Source: Drosophila persimilis (Eukaryota; Arthropoda; Insecta; Diptera; Drosophilidae). Taken from it: a stretch of DNA of 64,000 nucleotides. The stretch spans positions 62,001 to 126,000 of the forward strand of contig NW_020825460.1 in NCBI RefSeq assembly GCF_003286085.1, in the 5' to 3' direction. Below the pieces are notes generated by a model, which was not told the origin of the DNA, ran no database searches, and saw only the letters and a list, made by a program, of their open reading frames with translations. Position numbers and translations under genes: made by a program. Shown here piece by piece: positions 1 to 13,591 of this stretch (positions are counted from its first letter, which is position 1; every line of letters begins with the position of its first letter).

Positions 1-2600
1 GTACTCCCCAGTCGGGTCTCCAGCTGGGTGGCCAAAGAGAGAGGCATACACGGGAGAGAACAGGCGACGCTGTCGTCCCAGGGGATATCCTGTACTCGTT
101 CAAGCTGGGTCTCCATGCACGTATGGATTACAGGCAGATTTCGGGCCAAAGCCGAGTACAGGATGTCCCCCTAGTCGATGCATTACCCTCGCTGGCCCTT
201 CAGTTCCTAACTCGTTTTAATTTCTTCCTTTGTTTGCCGCCTCAATTTGTCACAATACTCGTAACAATGGAATTTAAATGTTTTCAGCAGCAATACTCGT
301 AAAAATAACAAAGAATTACGAAAAAAATAACAAAAATAATAATATTCGTTGAGGACTGTCCTTTGCGGAGACGGCAATTACATAAAAATTTGATTTAGAG
401 AAGCTTTTTGTCCAGCTCTCCACGCGTGCTAAGCCCTTAAGAGTAGATCAACGTTTGCGAAAAGGATTACACAAGTAATTTATGTGGAATTCGAGCCATT
501 CATTCCCGCCGCACAGATCCCCGCAGTGCTCGGATCAGAGAGACAGAGCAACTATCAATTACCATCATCTCATCCGGGGCTAAACAAGAAGAGCTCTCCC
601 GAAGACCTCCTAATAAATGTGTGCCTAAGCAGTCGCTCTTCTCACCTCTGTCCGTGCCTGCCCAGCCCCTTTCAGACTCTTTTCGGAATGACAAAGCCCA
701 AGCAAATGACGTGAAATATACATAAAGAGGAGGAAGAGCAGGTCATAAAATGGCGACGGGGGACGGGGGCTGCCCCTCGCCCACTTACAAGTAATAACAC
801 TGGCCCCAGAGAGGGGCATAAAAATCAGGGGCTACACCCACCACCCACACCATATGGGCCATAAAAAGTATATGGGGTAAGCCAAAATCCAAATAAACCC
901 CCTGCCCCCATCAGAGCCCATCTAAGACGACACGACTCCTCCTGTCTCGCTGGTGGAGCCCGGCGGCTCGAAATATATATTTCACACAAAAAGCAAAGCC
1001 ATCGCATAATGCGTGTGATTGATTCACCTGTATCCCACCTCTCGCGACCCCAGCTGCAGAGCAGTTGTAAAATTGATGGGCCCCATTTGGGCAGCGGGAA
1101 ACGAGAAACGAGAAACGAGAAACGAGATTGCAGAGACCATTGCTTTTGCGATGATTAGCGGAGAGGAGGAGGCACAGGCACAGGCCACATGCCACATGCC
1201 ACATGCCACAAAATCCGCCACCGACTCCGTGCCGGGCATCTTTGGGCCTGGGCTTGGGCTTGGGGGCCATGGCCCCGCAGAAGTTTGCTGTTTGCATGGG
1301 TTAAACTGTCGTCGTCTGGTATCGGGGCAACACAATCAGAAAGCCGGAGCCAGTAAGTCACAACGAAATGAAACAAGCCAGCAAAAGTTGGTTAGTTAAA
1401 AGTGTTTGTCATTGCTGACACCTTTCGTCTACGCCCAGCGAATGTCCCGCGACAACAAGGACAACAGCGACAAGGACAACGACTTGAACAACTCGAGACA
1501 ATGAGCACCGCGAGTCGACGTGAAAAGGGCAAAGTTTTTCCTTTTTTTTTTTCTTTGTTTTTTTTTTCTTTGCTCTTGTTTTGCCTGCCTTGTGGACTCC
1601 TTCGGAAGCCAGCTTTGGACCTTGTTGCTTGTTGGCCTGCCCGTGCGGCCAAAAAGTTTCCTGCGCTCTCATGTTGATTGGTGTTAAATATTTGGCGGCG
1701 GCATTTCTCGCATCAAGTTTTGTAAATCTAATTTATTACATTGTGTGGTCCAGTTTTAAAGCCAACAAAAGCCATCCCCCATCCCCCATCCTTCCCCCAC
1801 AATCTCTCTCTCACTCTCTCACTCGTTTTATGCGAGTTGGTTTTGGTGTTAAGCCCCACCACAGAATGCCACAGAATGCCACAGAATACCACAGAATACC
1901 ACAGATTGTGTCGAGCAGATCTCATGTGACTGTTTCCATCATCTGTGCGTGTGTGTGTGGGTGTCTCTGTGTGTCTCTGTGTGTGTGTGTTTTGGGGTTT
2001 TCTGTTTCAGTTTCCAATTTGCTGCTGCTTTTACGATATGTCTTCATATCATTTACGCTTATTTTGTGGTCTGTCCCCTGGCTTTGAGCTCCAGACACGC
2101 TCGCACTCGCATTCGTACTCGTCCTCGTCCTCGTCCTCGTCCTGGTACTGTGTCCCCGGCTCAGATGTGCACCCGCTAGCCATTTATCAATGTTGGCAAT
2201 TCGTTGTGGCCGCTTCAAGTGGCTCCCCGAGAGCACGGCAGCAGGGGCAGCAGGGGCAGCAGGGCCAGGCTCGTCCTGTTGTGTTGTTGTCATTGAAAGT
2301 GCACTTAAACTGCAATCGGGTTCGCGTTTGCGTTCGCTTTCGCGTTTTCATTATGCCAAGCCATAAAAACGATGGCACGATACGATCCATCCCCAAACAA
2401 GCGAGTGAAAGAAGCGAAGCGCCTGATGCCGCGGCAAACTTTGTTTCTGCTGGTCTGGACACTCGACGGGGGGAATACCCTAGAGCGAGGGCAGGTTCTT
2501 TAGGCACTACTTTACACCTTCTGCTTCTGTCTCTGGAAATGAACCCCAACAGTCCACAGCACCATCACCCCCTATACACCCTGTCCCTGCTCCTGCCCCC
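1..2600. other. Gene-poor region, part 1
   Basis: No reading frame here looks like a Drosophila exon: the open frames are short, overlap on both strands and are biased by simple sequence. Visible structure is a 7-bp tandem repeat (GAAACGA, four copies, 1098-1126), a CCACATG repeat (1184-1210), T-rich runs at 1540-1568, a 10-bp tandem repeat (1859-1906), a TG-rich microsatellite (about 1945-1990) and a CTCGTC run (about 2100-2142). The stretch may be intergenic or an intron of a gene outside the window; the sequence does not decide. Confidence 0.6.
1859..1906. repeat. 10-bp tandem repeat
   Basis: Four complete copies of ACAGAATGCC/ACAGAATACC plus a partial fifth. Copies 1-2 have G and copies 3-4 have A at the same position, so the array looks like duplication of a diverged pair. 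No function is evident. Confidence 0.85.
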
Positions 2601-5600
2601 CAGGAGGGTGTGTTCGATGGCAACAGCGAACACAAAAAAAGGAAAGTTATCAACGTAAACAATTCAAGCACTTCAACTAGTTTCGGGCGCCTCGATAGTG
2701 CTCCAGATAATGGCCCGAGACGGGGGGGTTATGGCAGGGGATGCATAATGAAAAGTTACCAAAAGCGAGAGGGAGAGCGCCAGATGGAGGGGCAGACAGA
2801 GAGAGAGAGAGAGAGACAGGCACGACACCCCCTTCTCATTCGCAGAGCGACAAATTTTTATGGGCAAACTTTCAATTACCCAACTTTTTTCTTGCTTGAA
2901 TTACTTTTGAAATGCTTGGCTCACACACACACACACACACAGAGATACTTGTACAGCCAGGACATATGCATATGTGTTAGTATGTGTGTGCTTCGTTTGC
3001 TTCACTGGCTCTGCCTCCCTGCCTCCCTGCCCCTCGGTTTCGGTTGCTGTTGCTGTTGCTGTCTCTCCTCTCTGTCGTCTCTTTGATGTTCTGCGGTGGC
3101 CATGGCCATTGACTCACTCTCACCGCTCCGTTTACTCACCTGACTGTCCACCCACCACCAGCCACCCGTAGAAGCAGCAGCAGAGACCCCCCCCCCCCCG
3201 CCCCTCGCCTCAAGGACGCATAGCCATTTATAATGCCTGTATATTATTACTTTTCACTTTTGGCGAGCAAATTTACGAGCGTGCTTTGCAATTTTTCAAC
3301 TTGTTACTTAGCGCGAGCGCCACTTAAACACTTTTAAACGTAATTCCAGGCACCCGCACCCCTCTGGGGGGGGGGGGGGGGGGGGGGATTGAAGCTCAGC
3401 CATGAAATATGAATCTCCCAAGACAATGGGATTCCCCATTACCATTTCCCCCATTGCCTCCATTCAGCGGAGGCGGAGGAGGAGTGAGCCAAAGGAGCAC
3501 GAGGCCATTTCAGCGCCTCGGCCATTAATCATAATCTGTTGGCATAATACATAAAATATTGATGCTAAAGAGTTCAAAAATATATACACACCGTACACCG
3601 TGCACCGTACACCGGAGTACGGGTGCGAGTACACGTGCACACACGGAGATGATAATAGCCACTAAACACCTACTTACCGACGGGCCAGAGTTATTAAGAC
3701 CAACTGGAGTGGCCGAAAGGTAGAGGGGGGAGAGTGGGAGAGCGAAGGAGAGTGCTCAACCCATAAGCCGCATGGCATTTTAGTTATTTATGCCACCTTG
3801 CAGCATAGCACAGCACAGCATATCGGGCCGTAAAAGAGAGCGGGAGCACCAGATAATATTCGGCTTTATTAGTTATGGCCCAAGCCGTAAGTCTTTTCGT
3901 AATAGTTTCTGCCCGGCACACACGTCGGATGAGTAATGTTCGAATGCGAGGCGGGGGCGAAAGCCACAATGCAGAACGTTGATTACAAAATAAGAATCAC
4001 TTAAGCTCTAATCTATTTCGAATCGATGTCGATGCTCGGGCAATAGTTGTGGACAAACGATAAATCTGATCAATTTGGAATTTAAATTGGCGAAATCTAA
4101 TCCACATAATTCAATTCGATTCGATTCGCTCGCTCAGCTCTGCTTTGCCCACACGATTAACCTGCTCCATTCTGTTCTATATTCTATTCTGTTCTGTTCT
4201 GTTCTGTTCTGTTTTGCATTGATTCCACATGCCACATGCCACAGGGCTGGGCCCCCACCCCCTCCCCCCCAATAGATTCGACACAAATACCTACTGCAAA
4301 TCCCCAAAAGACCGCACACAAAACAAACGACGAAAAAAAATACTCACTGCTCACAGTTCTCTGTTCTCTGTTCTCCGTTCTCTGCTCTCCGTTCTCTGCT
4401 CTCTGCTGGTATTTCGAACATTTAAATTTCCATCGCCGCTTGGCGTTTTGCAGTCCAAATAAATTGACATTGCGAGAAGGCAAACAGAAATCGACGGCGA
4501 GCACGAAATGTTGCAACATGCAAGGCAAATGTCAATGTTTGTAGCACACCCCCACCCCCCACTCCTCCTCTATCCTTCTCTACCATCCATCCTTCGAGTA
4601 TTTCCGGTCAGGCGGAAGTGTCTGAATGATGGATGCTCGGCATTCTGTGGCCGGGCTAAACAGAAAAACTAAAACGGCGGCCATTTCGGTGTGCGATTTG
4701 CGAGGTATTTAAAGTGCGCTCCACATTTCTGGCCAGAGCGCCACTTGAGCTGTTTTTAATGAAGTCCTGGCTGCCAGTCCCCAGTCCCCAGTCCCCGGGG
4801 CCCAGTGCCTGTCCCTCGAGCGACCCTTCGAAGATGAATCGTTGGGTCAGGCTGGGTGCTGGCTGGCCTCGAATGAATCAAGCGATGATCACTTTTCCTC
4901 CTGCCATTCGATTGTGCCGCCCCCCAGGGCGGGGTAGGGGGGAAGGTCAGCAATTAAAAACGCATAATTCATGGCCCAATGAATTTTTCAAAGCCGATGC
5001 CCCAAAAAGGTGTGCTCTGCATATAATTAAATTTGCTAACCCAAAAGTAATTGGTGGTGGATGTGGATGTGGATGATCCTGATGAAGTATACGGGCAAGG
5101 CCCTTTAATTATCCCCCACTCACACAGACACACTCAGACACGGGGGAACACGATATGGTTGTTAGTCAAGGGGTGGGTGGGGCGAGGGGCTGGGTTGGGG
5201 TTGGGGGATAAATTGAATGTAAGCAGAGCGAGAGATGCTGCAAAAACCGAACCGAACCAAGGTGAGCATCACAGAGGAGCCGGACAGGCGACAATGACAC
5301 ATGATTATGTTTAGCCAGCTATGGGGGGAGGGTGGTGAGGGGGTGGCGCATAGAGCAGCTGCCACCTTTGACCTGACCGAAACCTAGTTTGGGGCGCCCA
5401 ACCCACCACCGCCCACCGCCCACCGCCCACCTGCAACATATTGCGGCCCATTACATTAGTCTTGGCCCTGTCCCGTGTTCGCCTTTCGCCAATGGCCATG
5501 TGGCATGACCCGGACCACCACTCTTTCCCCATCCCCATCTCCATCTCCATCTCCTGCTGATGCTCCTTGTCCCTTGTACGACAAGAGCCATTATGCATAC

Positions 5601-6700
5601 GTATGATTAATGAGATTCGTGTTATTGTGGATCCAGACAACCACTTTTTGTGTCTGCCGCTGCCGCTGCTGCTGCTGCTGCTGCTGGCTTTATCAATCAG
5701 ATGTCGACCCGCACAAAAGAAAGGCGTTGTAATCATGCTCAAAGCCCCTAATAGAATACCTCAAATCTGGCTGGCATGTCCCTCTCTGTCTCCTCCAAGT
5801 GGGGGAAACCGCAACTGCATTGTTCCTGCCTGCCCGCCCGGCCCTCTGCCCTTTTTTGTGCCACTCACAATGCCATCATTGAGCACACATTGTGCCAAAG
5901 CCACTTCAATTTGTTGCCCCGGCGACCACATCACGAATTCATGACCCTTTGGCCAAATAACCAGCAAAACCAGACCAACAAAACCAAACCCAGAAAGAAA
6001 ACCCCAGAAAAAAAACAATATGCAGCGCCCGCTGGGACATGGCTTTGGGGGGATTGGGATTGGGATTGGGTCTGGGGCGGGGGGTGGGGTTGGATCTGAC
6101 GGAACAAACCGACATAACCAACCATCAATCAAAACGGGGAGTCCGCGTCCACCGACAAAGGGGCGGGCGTACCAGAAAATTGTCCTCTCTCTCTCGCCAG
6201 GACAGCAGCCTCCGAACCGAAATTGTTTTGTCCAGGCGTGGCCATGCGGCGTATGCGTGATGCGGATGGGATCCCATCTCTGCGCTGCCATCGCTGTAAT
6301 TATCACCTGGCCGAACAGAACGTGCTGTTCATTTTCATAAACACAATTATTTATTAATTAACTAAAACCCTGACAATTTTAGGCCCGCGTCCGTCAAAGT
6401 CAATTGGTATTTAATTGGAGCGCGGACATCCCTTTGAGCGACAGAAATGATAGGGAGAGGGAGCGTGGCAGGACAACGGCCAAACCACGGCAGGACCACG
6501 ACAGGATATGGAGTGCTTTCAACCAGCAAATGCACAAAATAGTCGGACATTTAATTTATGGCGGGCCGCTGACAAGCGATTTAGATTGATTGCTCCATCC
6601 ACCATCCACCATCCAAAGGGTGGGGGGGGGGCGGCTCTGAGGGGGCTGCCAGTTGCGAGATTAATTAATAAACAGCACGCAGACTGCGGACTTCAAACTG
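2601..6700. other. Gene-poor region, part 2
   Basis: No supported exon. It contains a GA run (2796-2816), a CA run (about 2924-2942), C-rich runs near 3188-3200, a 22-nt poly-G (3366-3387), a TTCTG pentamer array (about 4171-4214), an 8-bp imperfect TTCTCTGT-type array (4356-4408) and a CCCACCG array (about 5399-5430). AT-rich stretches with TAATTA cores lie between these, as is common in Drosophila regulatory DNA, but no specific enhancer can be called. Confidence 0.6.
3366..3387 (+). repeat. Poly-G run of 22
   Basis: An uninterrupted run of 22 guanines directly after CACCCCTCT. Runs this long are rare in fly genomes, are length-unstable and can form G-quadruplexes. The exact length in an assembly is uncertain. 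Confidence 0.9.
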
Positions 6701-9700
6701 GAACTCATTTCAGAATTCGCTAGCTGCGAATGCGGCTTTCCCCGCAGCCCCGGCACCGACCACCGACCCCCGACCCCCGACCCGCGACCCTGTGAACGTA
6801 TTTTCCAACGCTCGACGACATTCATTTGCCTGTCGCCAAGGTGTTTTTTGTCAGCTCTCCGCCAAATAAATGTCACAGGACACAAGCAGAAGCAGAACAG
6901 CCAGACGGACGGACGGACGGACGGATGGACATGAACAGGCGATGATGAGACAAACAAATCTAGAAATTAATTTCATTTCATTGGGCATTTGTTTGATGCT
7001 GGGGGGTGCTGGGGGGGTGCTGGGGTGCGAACTTTTCCTCAGTTGACACTCAAATTAAATGTCAAATATTGCGAAATTGCCGGCGATAGGTTTGAAAATT
7101 AATTAACATTTTCGTCATTGAGGCACTGCGGCACCGAGAGCACCGAGAGCACTGAGAGCACTGTTTGTTGGCCAGCGGTGCGTATGATTAATATGGCCAA
7201 GGATTTCATTTGGCGACTATGCCAAAGCCAGCGCCTTCGGCGGGGCAGCGACGCACGTGTTTGGCATTTTTCTGGTGGCACTTTTGAAAACTCAACAATG
7301 TGCCACGCCCCCAGGCCAAAGGCAAAGCCAAAGCCGAGCTCGCCTACTGTTCGACGGCAGCCCCGAACATAAATCTCTCAAGTGTCACATAAAATTTCCG
7401 CACATGTACAGAATCAAAATGAAAAGAAATCGGCTGGAAGAGAGCAGGACAGAGGGGGAGAGAGAAGGAGACGGGGAGAGAGAGAGAGAGAGAGGTCGTA
7501 GTGCAATAACTTATCAAAGTTAATAATTCTTAATGTTAGTGCATAAATAAGACTGAAACAGAGTTGATGGGGGGCGGGGGGAGGACGGGGGAACAGCGAC
7601 AGCGACAGACATATCAGGAGTTGTCACAGCCAGCGCCCATAAAAGTATGTTTCGGAATAAATACGGCTGATGCTGATGCTGCTGCAAAAAACAAGAAGAA
7701 AGCAGGCATAAAGGAAGAAATTTAAAATTTATGCAAAAAGCAACAGAAGCAGGCAGCGGCGGTGGCGGCGGCAGTCAGTCGTGGGGGGAGGGGGATGGGG
7801 AGGATGGGAAAAAGTCAACTGACTGAAGGCTAATTTGCATAAGGAAAACGACAAACGAAACTCGAATGTAACGCTCTATCTCGCTCGCATTTTTATACCC
7901 CACCACCGCCACCCCCAACCCCCACCCCCAACCCCTCTCTCTCTCTCTCTCCCTCTGTCGCGTATGGGGGAGTGTGCTCAGTGGCCTGGCAAATATGAAA
8001 CGTAAAGTGTTCATGCTGACATCGCGACATAAAGTATATATGAATATGAATCTGTACATCTGTACATCTGTGCATCTGTGTGTGTGTGTCTGTTCGTACA
8101 ACTGTTTCCCTTTTATTTGGCAGGCCTTTTGGCTAATAGCACACCCTCTCGCCCGCTTCCGCCCCCGCTTCTGTTCTGCTGGCTGGCTGGCTGGCTGGCT
8201 GTTTGTCCGAAGCAGCAGGGCAGAAACGGCAGGCCAGGCCAACAATAAAGCGCACAAACGCCATTCATGCATGGGACTGTGTGCGAGAGGGTGTGTGTGT
8301 GGTGTGTGTGTGTGTTTGTGTGGGCAAGACTCTCCTTCCCCCTTCCTCCTTCCTCCTCCAGTGACAATCCAAAACAGGAAAGAACGGATTGCCTCCAAAG
8401 GGCCGAGGGCTTGCATACCCTTGCCCAACGATCTGTACGATTTTGGATCAACAATATCCTTGGGAAACTGTGCTCCGATTTATAAGTACTTTCAAAGGAT
8501 ACCTCCTGCACTTGTTTCCCCCTAAGTTTCAGCCATAAATGTCCCACATGAAGGCCATTTCTACTCGTCTCCCAATGCTGCTCAAAATTATATATAAAAT
8601 ACGAGTGTTTCCAATATTTCCCTCTTCGCACTCCAAACATCTGCTCAAAATCATAATACCCTCTTGAAAGGCGGGGGGGCGGGGGCGGGGGCACAAAAAG
8701 GTCATCCAATTGTGTCCAGACATTGGCTTTGGTTTAGTTTTTATGCTTTTATGTGCGATATGTTCGGGTTTGGTTGTGGCCAGCATCGTTCATTTCCGGT
8801 CAGGCCGCAATGTGGTTATGAATAAGTTATGGCCATCTCGATCAGATGAACTGAAAACGGGCACTTGGATAAACATTTTGGGGCCCTTTTAATTACATCT
8901 TTAATTGGCAGAACGGCATGGGGGAGGGCACGGCAGTGTGGAGGATGAGGGTTGCTAGGACTGGGCCCCCAAAGCATTTGTTAATCACGTAATTGGCCAA
9001 AGTTTGGCATTGGCTTAAACTTTGTCCAGGGAATCGCGAAAATGTTGCAGCTCATCCAGCAGCCAGGAGATACGGAGATAACGAAATGAAACAAACGCTT
9101 GGCCCGTATCGCGGACAAACCATCTATCTTCCTACGCGCCGTTGGAAAATTATGACTTGAGCCGGGAGCTGGGAGCCAAAAAGGGCCAAAGGACTTGGCC
9201 AGTAAAGTTCATTGTGCCACATTTCATTTGGCTAAAAGTGCCCGTGGCATGGTCTGCTGCTCTGCTCCTCCGCTGCTCCGCTGCTCTGGCTTCTGCAAAT
9301 GATGCCCGTGAGCCATCAAAGCGATTGCTTCGTTTTTTCGATTGAATAGATGCGTTGGGGGATACCCAGTACCAGAGCTGTACCCATCATATTACGTACA
9401 ATCCGCATTCCATCCCCGACTGGCCATGAGTGCAGTTTTAATGCTTTTAAGCTGCTAAACCAGAGGGGAATTCTTTAGCTGCTTCCACTGCCTCCAGTGC
9501 TGGCTGCTGCCTGCTGCCTGCTGGCTGGTTGCACTCGGTTGGCTTCCACTCCTGCTACTGCTCGTGCTCCTGCTCCCTGGCCAAAACTTGGAGGCAGTAA
9601 AGCGGAACTAGGCAAACTAGTCCATCTCTCTGGCACTCAATTCTCCAGCTCTCCAAGGTGATTATTTTGCAATTGTTGTGCCAATTTTTAACGCAAATTG

Positions 9701-10500
9701 TTGCCAGACCCACCCACACACACACACACACACTGAAAAACTTGGACGTGAATGGGAATGGGAATACGGACATAAGCGTGGGAGATTCGGAAGTCGGCAA
9801 AAGTCCGGAGGAAGGAGCCCGGTGACGGGCGGGAAGGCATTCTCGTATTTTGATTTCATTACGCCAGCAGGCGGAATATTTCCAGTTCATGATTCCGTTG
9901 CTATCCCCCATCCTAATGGGCAGATGTAGAGCCATTTTTGTACATTATTATTCCGCTTTTACTTTCCATATTTTTTCCTATTTTCACTTTATGCTTGCTT
10001 ACACACAGAGCTCCCTTCCGTTCCTTGGGGCCTGTTAAATGATTGACCCACGCTCCCCGTTCCTGCTGTCGCCATCGTCATCGCCGAGCCCATCGCCATT
10101 GCCGGGAATTATTGTTATGGAAATCGCTTTGATTGCACGTTAGGAGCATTTAATTATATGCTCAAGGGGATGGGAGGGGGCGCCGCGGCCTATAATTTCG
10201 AGCAGCTTTAATGCCATAGGTTTCCAGGCTCAGAGCCGATCCGATCCGATCAGATTACAAATTGAATATCTGCCTCTTAAGGAAGGAGACTCTCGAGTGC
10301 GAGTGCGAGTGCGAGTACATATCTATGTACATATGTATCTCCAAATGGCTTTTCGAATTCGACCTTTCCGTCGTGTTCCGTTGCGTTGCGTTCCGTTCCC
10401 TTTCATCTTGTTTTTTAGTCAAATCACCCTGCGGCGTTGGCTGGCTGGCTGGCTGGCTGGCTTTCTTTTATGCGCTTGACAAACTGCGTTAAAATCTCCA
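6701..10500. other. Gene-poor region, part 3
   Basis: No supported exon. It contains GACG and GGCTG tetramer runs (about 6905-6924 and 8174-8200), a 9-bp GCACCGAGA array (about 7131-7160), a GA-rich block (7450-7494), CT- and TG-rich blocks (about 7936-7955 and 8075-8090, 8291-8320) and a GAGTGC array (about 10293-10315). The longer open frames are repeat-driven and overlap on both strands. Confidence 0.6.
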
Positions 10501-12245
10501 CTGACCGGAAACTAATTTGAAAATGTTATTCATTATGCATAGCACTCGTACTCGTACTCGTTCCCCCGCTCCCCCGTTCCCCCGCTGCCCCGTAAGCTTG
10601 GTATGGTATCCCTGCTCTCTCTCTCTCTCTCCCTCTGCTACTCTCTTATGCCCCCCACGGACGGACTCCACTCGACTGGCGTTGCTGCCGCTGTTGCCGC
10701 TGCTGCCGCTTCTGCTGTTATTTTTCGCGCACTTTCGCTGTTCGCGGGCTTCGGTGTTCGCGAGTTTGTTGCAGTTTTCTACGCACGGTCTGGGGCATCC
10801 CCTGAGTGACTCTCTGACTGTGTGAGTGACTGAACGAGAATGTGTATGTGTGTATGTGTGTGTGTGTGTGTGTGACCCAAAGTTGAAGGAAAAAGTTTCG
10901 GTTTTTCGCCTTGCATTGCATGGCATGCGATGGCAGGAAAGTGCGCCAAGGACTAATGCCCAGATTTGAGTTGAGTTGAGTTGAGTTGCGGCTATGAGAG
11001 AGTTTTAACCAGATTGCCGCCTTAAAGCCGAATTAGCTCGCCAACAGCTCTATGACTCGCCAACAGTTCCTGTGGCTCTGGCTAAAAGTTGGCTTAAATA
11101 GTTTCACCAGAGCAGCAGAGAGACGAAGAGGGAGAGAGAGAGAGAAATGGGTAATGCTGGAGAAAATACGAGTGGCGAAAGGCATTTCATTTCCTTTTTG
11201 CTTGGCACCTGATAAACGCCCTAATTGAGAGCATCTTGAGTGGCGGCTCGACGGCTCGACGGCTCGACTGCTCGAGGAGATGCTATAAATTATAAGTCGA
11301 CAAATTAAGCTGGCCAAAAGCAGGACCGAGCATCAAACGGATACGGAAGTGGCGAAAAATGCAGCGCCAGCGGCAGCCAAAGAGAAGCGACAAAGCGACA
11401 AAGCGGCAACGGCAACGGCAACGGCAAAGGCAAAGGCAGAGGCAAACGCTGCTGGCAACCGCCACACGACTGCCATCTCAGAGGAAGGAAAACCGTGGAA
11501 ACAATGACAGCCCAGCCCAGACCAGAGGGGAGTGGGGTGGTGGGTGGACACTAGGATAGGAAACCTTAAGGGGCGAAAGCAGCAGTAGCCAAGTTTTAGA
11601 GACAAAAGTCTGGCAATGGTTTATGGCAAAAGGAAAAGAGATAAAAAAATGGCATGCGTCGCATGGAACATGAACCAAAATGGCACCCACAAGAGCTTCC
11701 GGCAGACGTCCGCTTTAACAACTCTTTTACCCACACTCACGCACACAGGCAGGCAGGCAGGAGGAGGAGGACACACACACACACACATAGAAACAGATGA
11801 GAACGCCCTGCACATTAGCCATGTTATATTTCGGGACGGTGGGGTGGGGTGGGGGCGGTGGCGGGTGCGGGGTTTGGGTAACGCTTTTGTCATAAACCCA
11901 TTAAAAGTCAAGGACAAAATTCATGTTGCATGTTTACTCATGCACACTCCCACACACAGACGGGCACACTCGCGCACACTGGCACACACTCGCACACACT
12001 CGCACACACTCGCACACACACGCACATACATCAGAGGAGCAGAACAAGCAGTGGCAACAAAGTAGCTTTAATTAATGAAACTCATTAAAGGGATGCCAGC
12101 ACAAAGAGCAGCAGCAGAGGCGACAGGCGGCAGGCGGCCGAGAGACCAAGCCCAGGTCCAAGCCCAAGCCCAAAAGAACCAAGAACCCGGCTCGGTGCGG
12201 ATCCAAAAAGCCAGCCAGCGACCTGCCACAATGCGTTGCCATACA

Positions 12246-12368
12246 TTAGCCAGGATGGCGCTTGCTGTGGGCTTGGCTTGGCTTTGGCCTCTGCTCCTGG
12301 CCCCTGAGTGGAGAGACTATGCCGCAGAATAAAATAATCAGCAGCAGAAACGCCAGCGACGGCGGCAT
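12246..12368 (-). CDS. Candidate short secreted peptide ORF (weak)
   Basis: This 40-codon frame starts MPPSLAFLLLIILFCGIV, an arrangement resembling a signal peptide, followed by a short basic Gln/Lys/Arg-rich tail with a KR dibasic pair (SKRHPG) and a stop. Upstream the same frame stays open to 12656 without looking like protein. No family is recognised. An antisense 33-codon frame at 12231-12332 is also hydrophobic, so Leu/Ala-rich composition may explain both. Treat it as a hypothesis. Confidence 0.15.
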   Translation of the reverse strand: MPPSLAFLLLIILFCGIVSPLRGQEQRPKPSQAHSKRHPG

Positions 12369-12617
12369 TATCCTGCCTCTGACTTTGGCCAAGGCAAACG
12401 ATGTTGCCCCACGACGACAGAAGGCGATGAAGCGACGACGTTCGCGAACTTCACGAACGCAACTGCCGAATGGAATGCACGAGAGAGTCCTCAGAATTAG
12501 CGTGGGCGAACGAGAGCGTAGCCTGAGAGCTTTGCTGAGAGGATGCGCTGGGGAAATGGTGTGGTAAAGTTTTTCGGTCAGAATTCCGAAAAGCTCCTGC
12601 AGGAGAAGGTACGAGTA

Positions 12618-12746
12618 AACAGTCGCAAGCAGTCGAAAGCACTGCAAGCAGGACATAATTCACAAGCAGTGAAGGCAGTGAAAGCAGTAGTTGCCTAAGC
12701 AAAAGCAGTTCACAAATAGCGTGTGTGCCATCTCAAGCAGTGCGCA
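12618..12746 (+). repeat. AAGCAGT heptamer cluster
   Basis: AAGCAGT occurs at 12627, 12664, 12682, 12703 and 12735, with near copies (AAGCACT, AAGCAGG, AGGCAGT) between them. Spacing is irregular, so this is a motif cluster rather than a strict tandem array. It could be 5'UTR or regulatory sequence. Confidence 0.6.
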
Positions 12747-13591
12747 AAAAGGCTCCGTGGAACTGCTTGCTTTTGCTTGTTTCGCAATTTCATTTCAGTT
12801 TTCGTCTTTCCGTGTCCTTTCCGTTTGTTAATTATCTGTATTACAATATCTCTGCTATTTCATTTCATTAGTTTTAAATGTTTCTCCGTATTGTAGCCTA
12901 ACTTTCGCTCTCAAAGCAGCGAAACAGATCTGTTATACTAGTATAAGTAGATAGTATAGTAGCTATTATTGTTAAGCAGAATGTTTGCTATAAAAACATG
13001 AAAATTTGCCGCTAGAGGGCTGATTTATACCAGTTTGCAGGCCACCCTTGTAATGTCCATAAATTTTATACCATTTTCAGGCTCACTCCCACCCCCAAGG
13101 TCATGCGCTGTTCAGCTGCTGTTCCGTTTCTAGCACACCTGTATGAATTTGGCTCTCTCGCTGGCTGCTCTCCTCTGTTCGAGGGGCCTGCGCACACGGC
13201 GGAGAGGAGCTCGCTCTGCTGCCAGGACTAGGACAACGCAGCAGCAGCAACAGCAGCAACAGCAGCAGCAGCGATGTCTGCAGAGGCAGCAACAGCTTTG
13301 TCCGTTTGCCTCGACGACAAGAGAAGCAGCAGCAGGAGGAGGGGGAGGAGGAGCAGAAACAAAGGGCCCACCCACCCCCACCCCCATTCGGAGCGCCTGT
13401 CGTACATCCTGTCCTGTGGCAGGCCCGGCACCTGCTGCATTCCCGAACAAAGGCCATTTATTTAGAATGCCAAGCGCAAAACGGAAGCGCCAAGAAAACA
13501 GACTACAACACGATGCGGGGGTGAATTGTTTGCTGGACTGCTGGGTTGCTGGGCTGCTGCGCTGCTGGGTTGCTTGGTTCCTGGGTTCCTG

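Larger units (their letters stand above)
10501..13591. other. Gene-poor region upstream of IFT172
   Basis: No spliced gene is supported. It contains a GTTGA pentamer array (about 10967-10988), a CGCACACACT decamer array (about 11961-12026), a cluster of five AAGCAGT heptamers (12627-12741) and CAG-type codon repeats at 13238-13275. A 40-codon frame with a signal-peptide-like start lies on the minus strand at 12368-12246 and is listed separately. The last kilobase presumably includes the IFT172 promoter. Confidence 0.55.

Noticed and set aside
12231-12332. 33-aa hydrophobic plus-strand frame
   Set aside because: It is antisense to another hydrophobic frame; Leu/Ala-rich composition explains both, and nothing follows the hydrophobic stretch.
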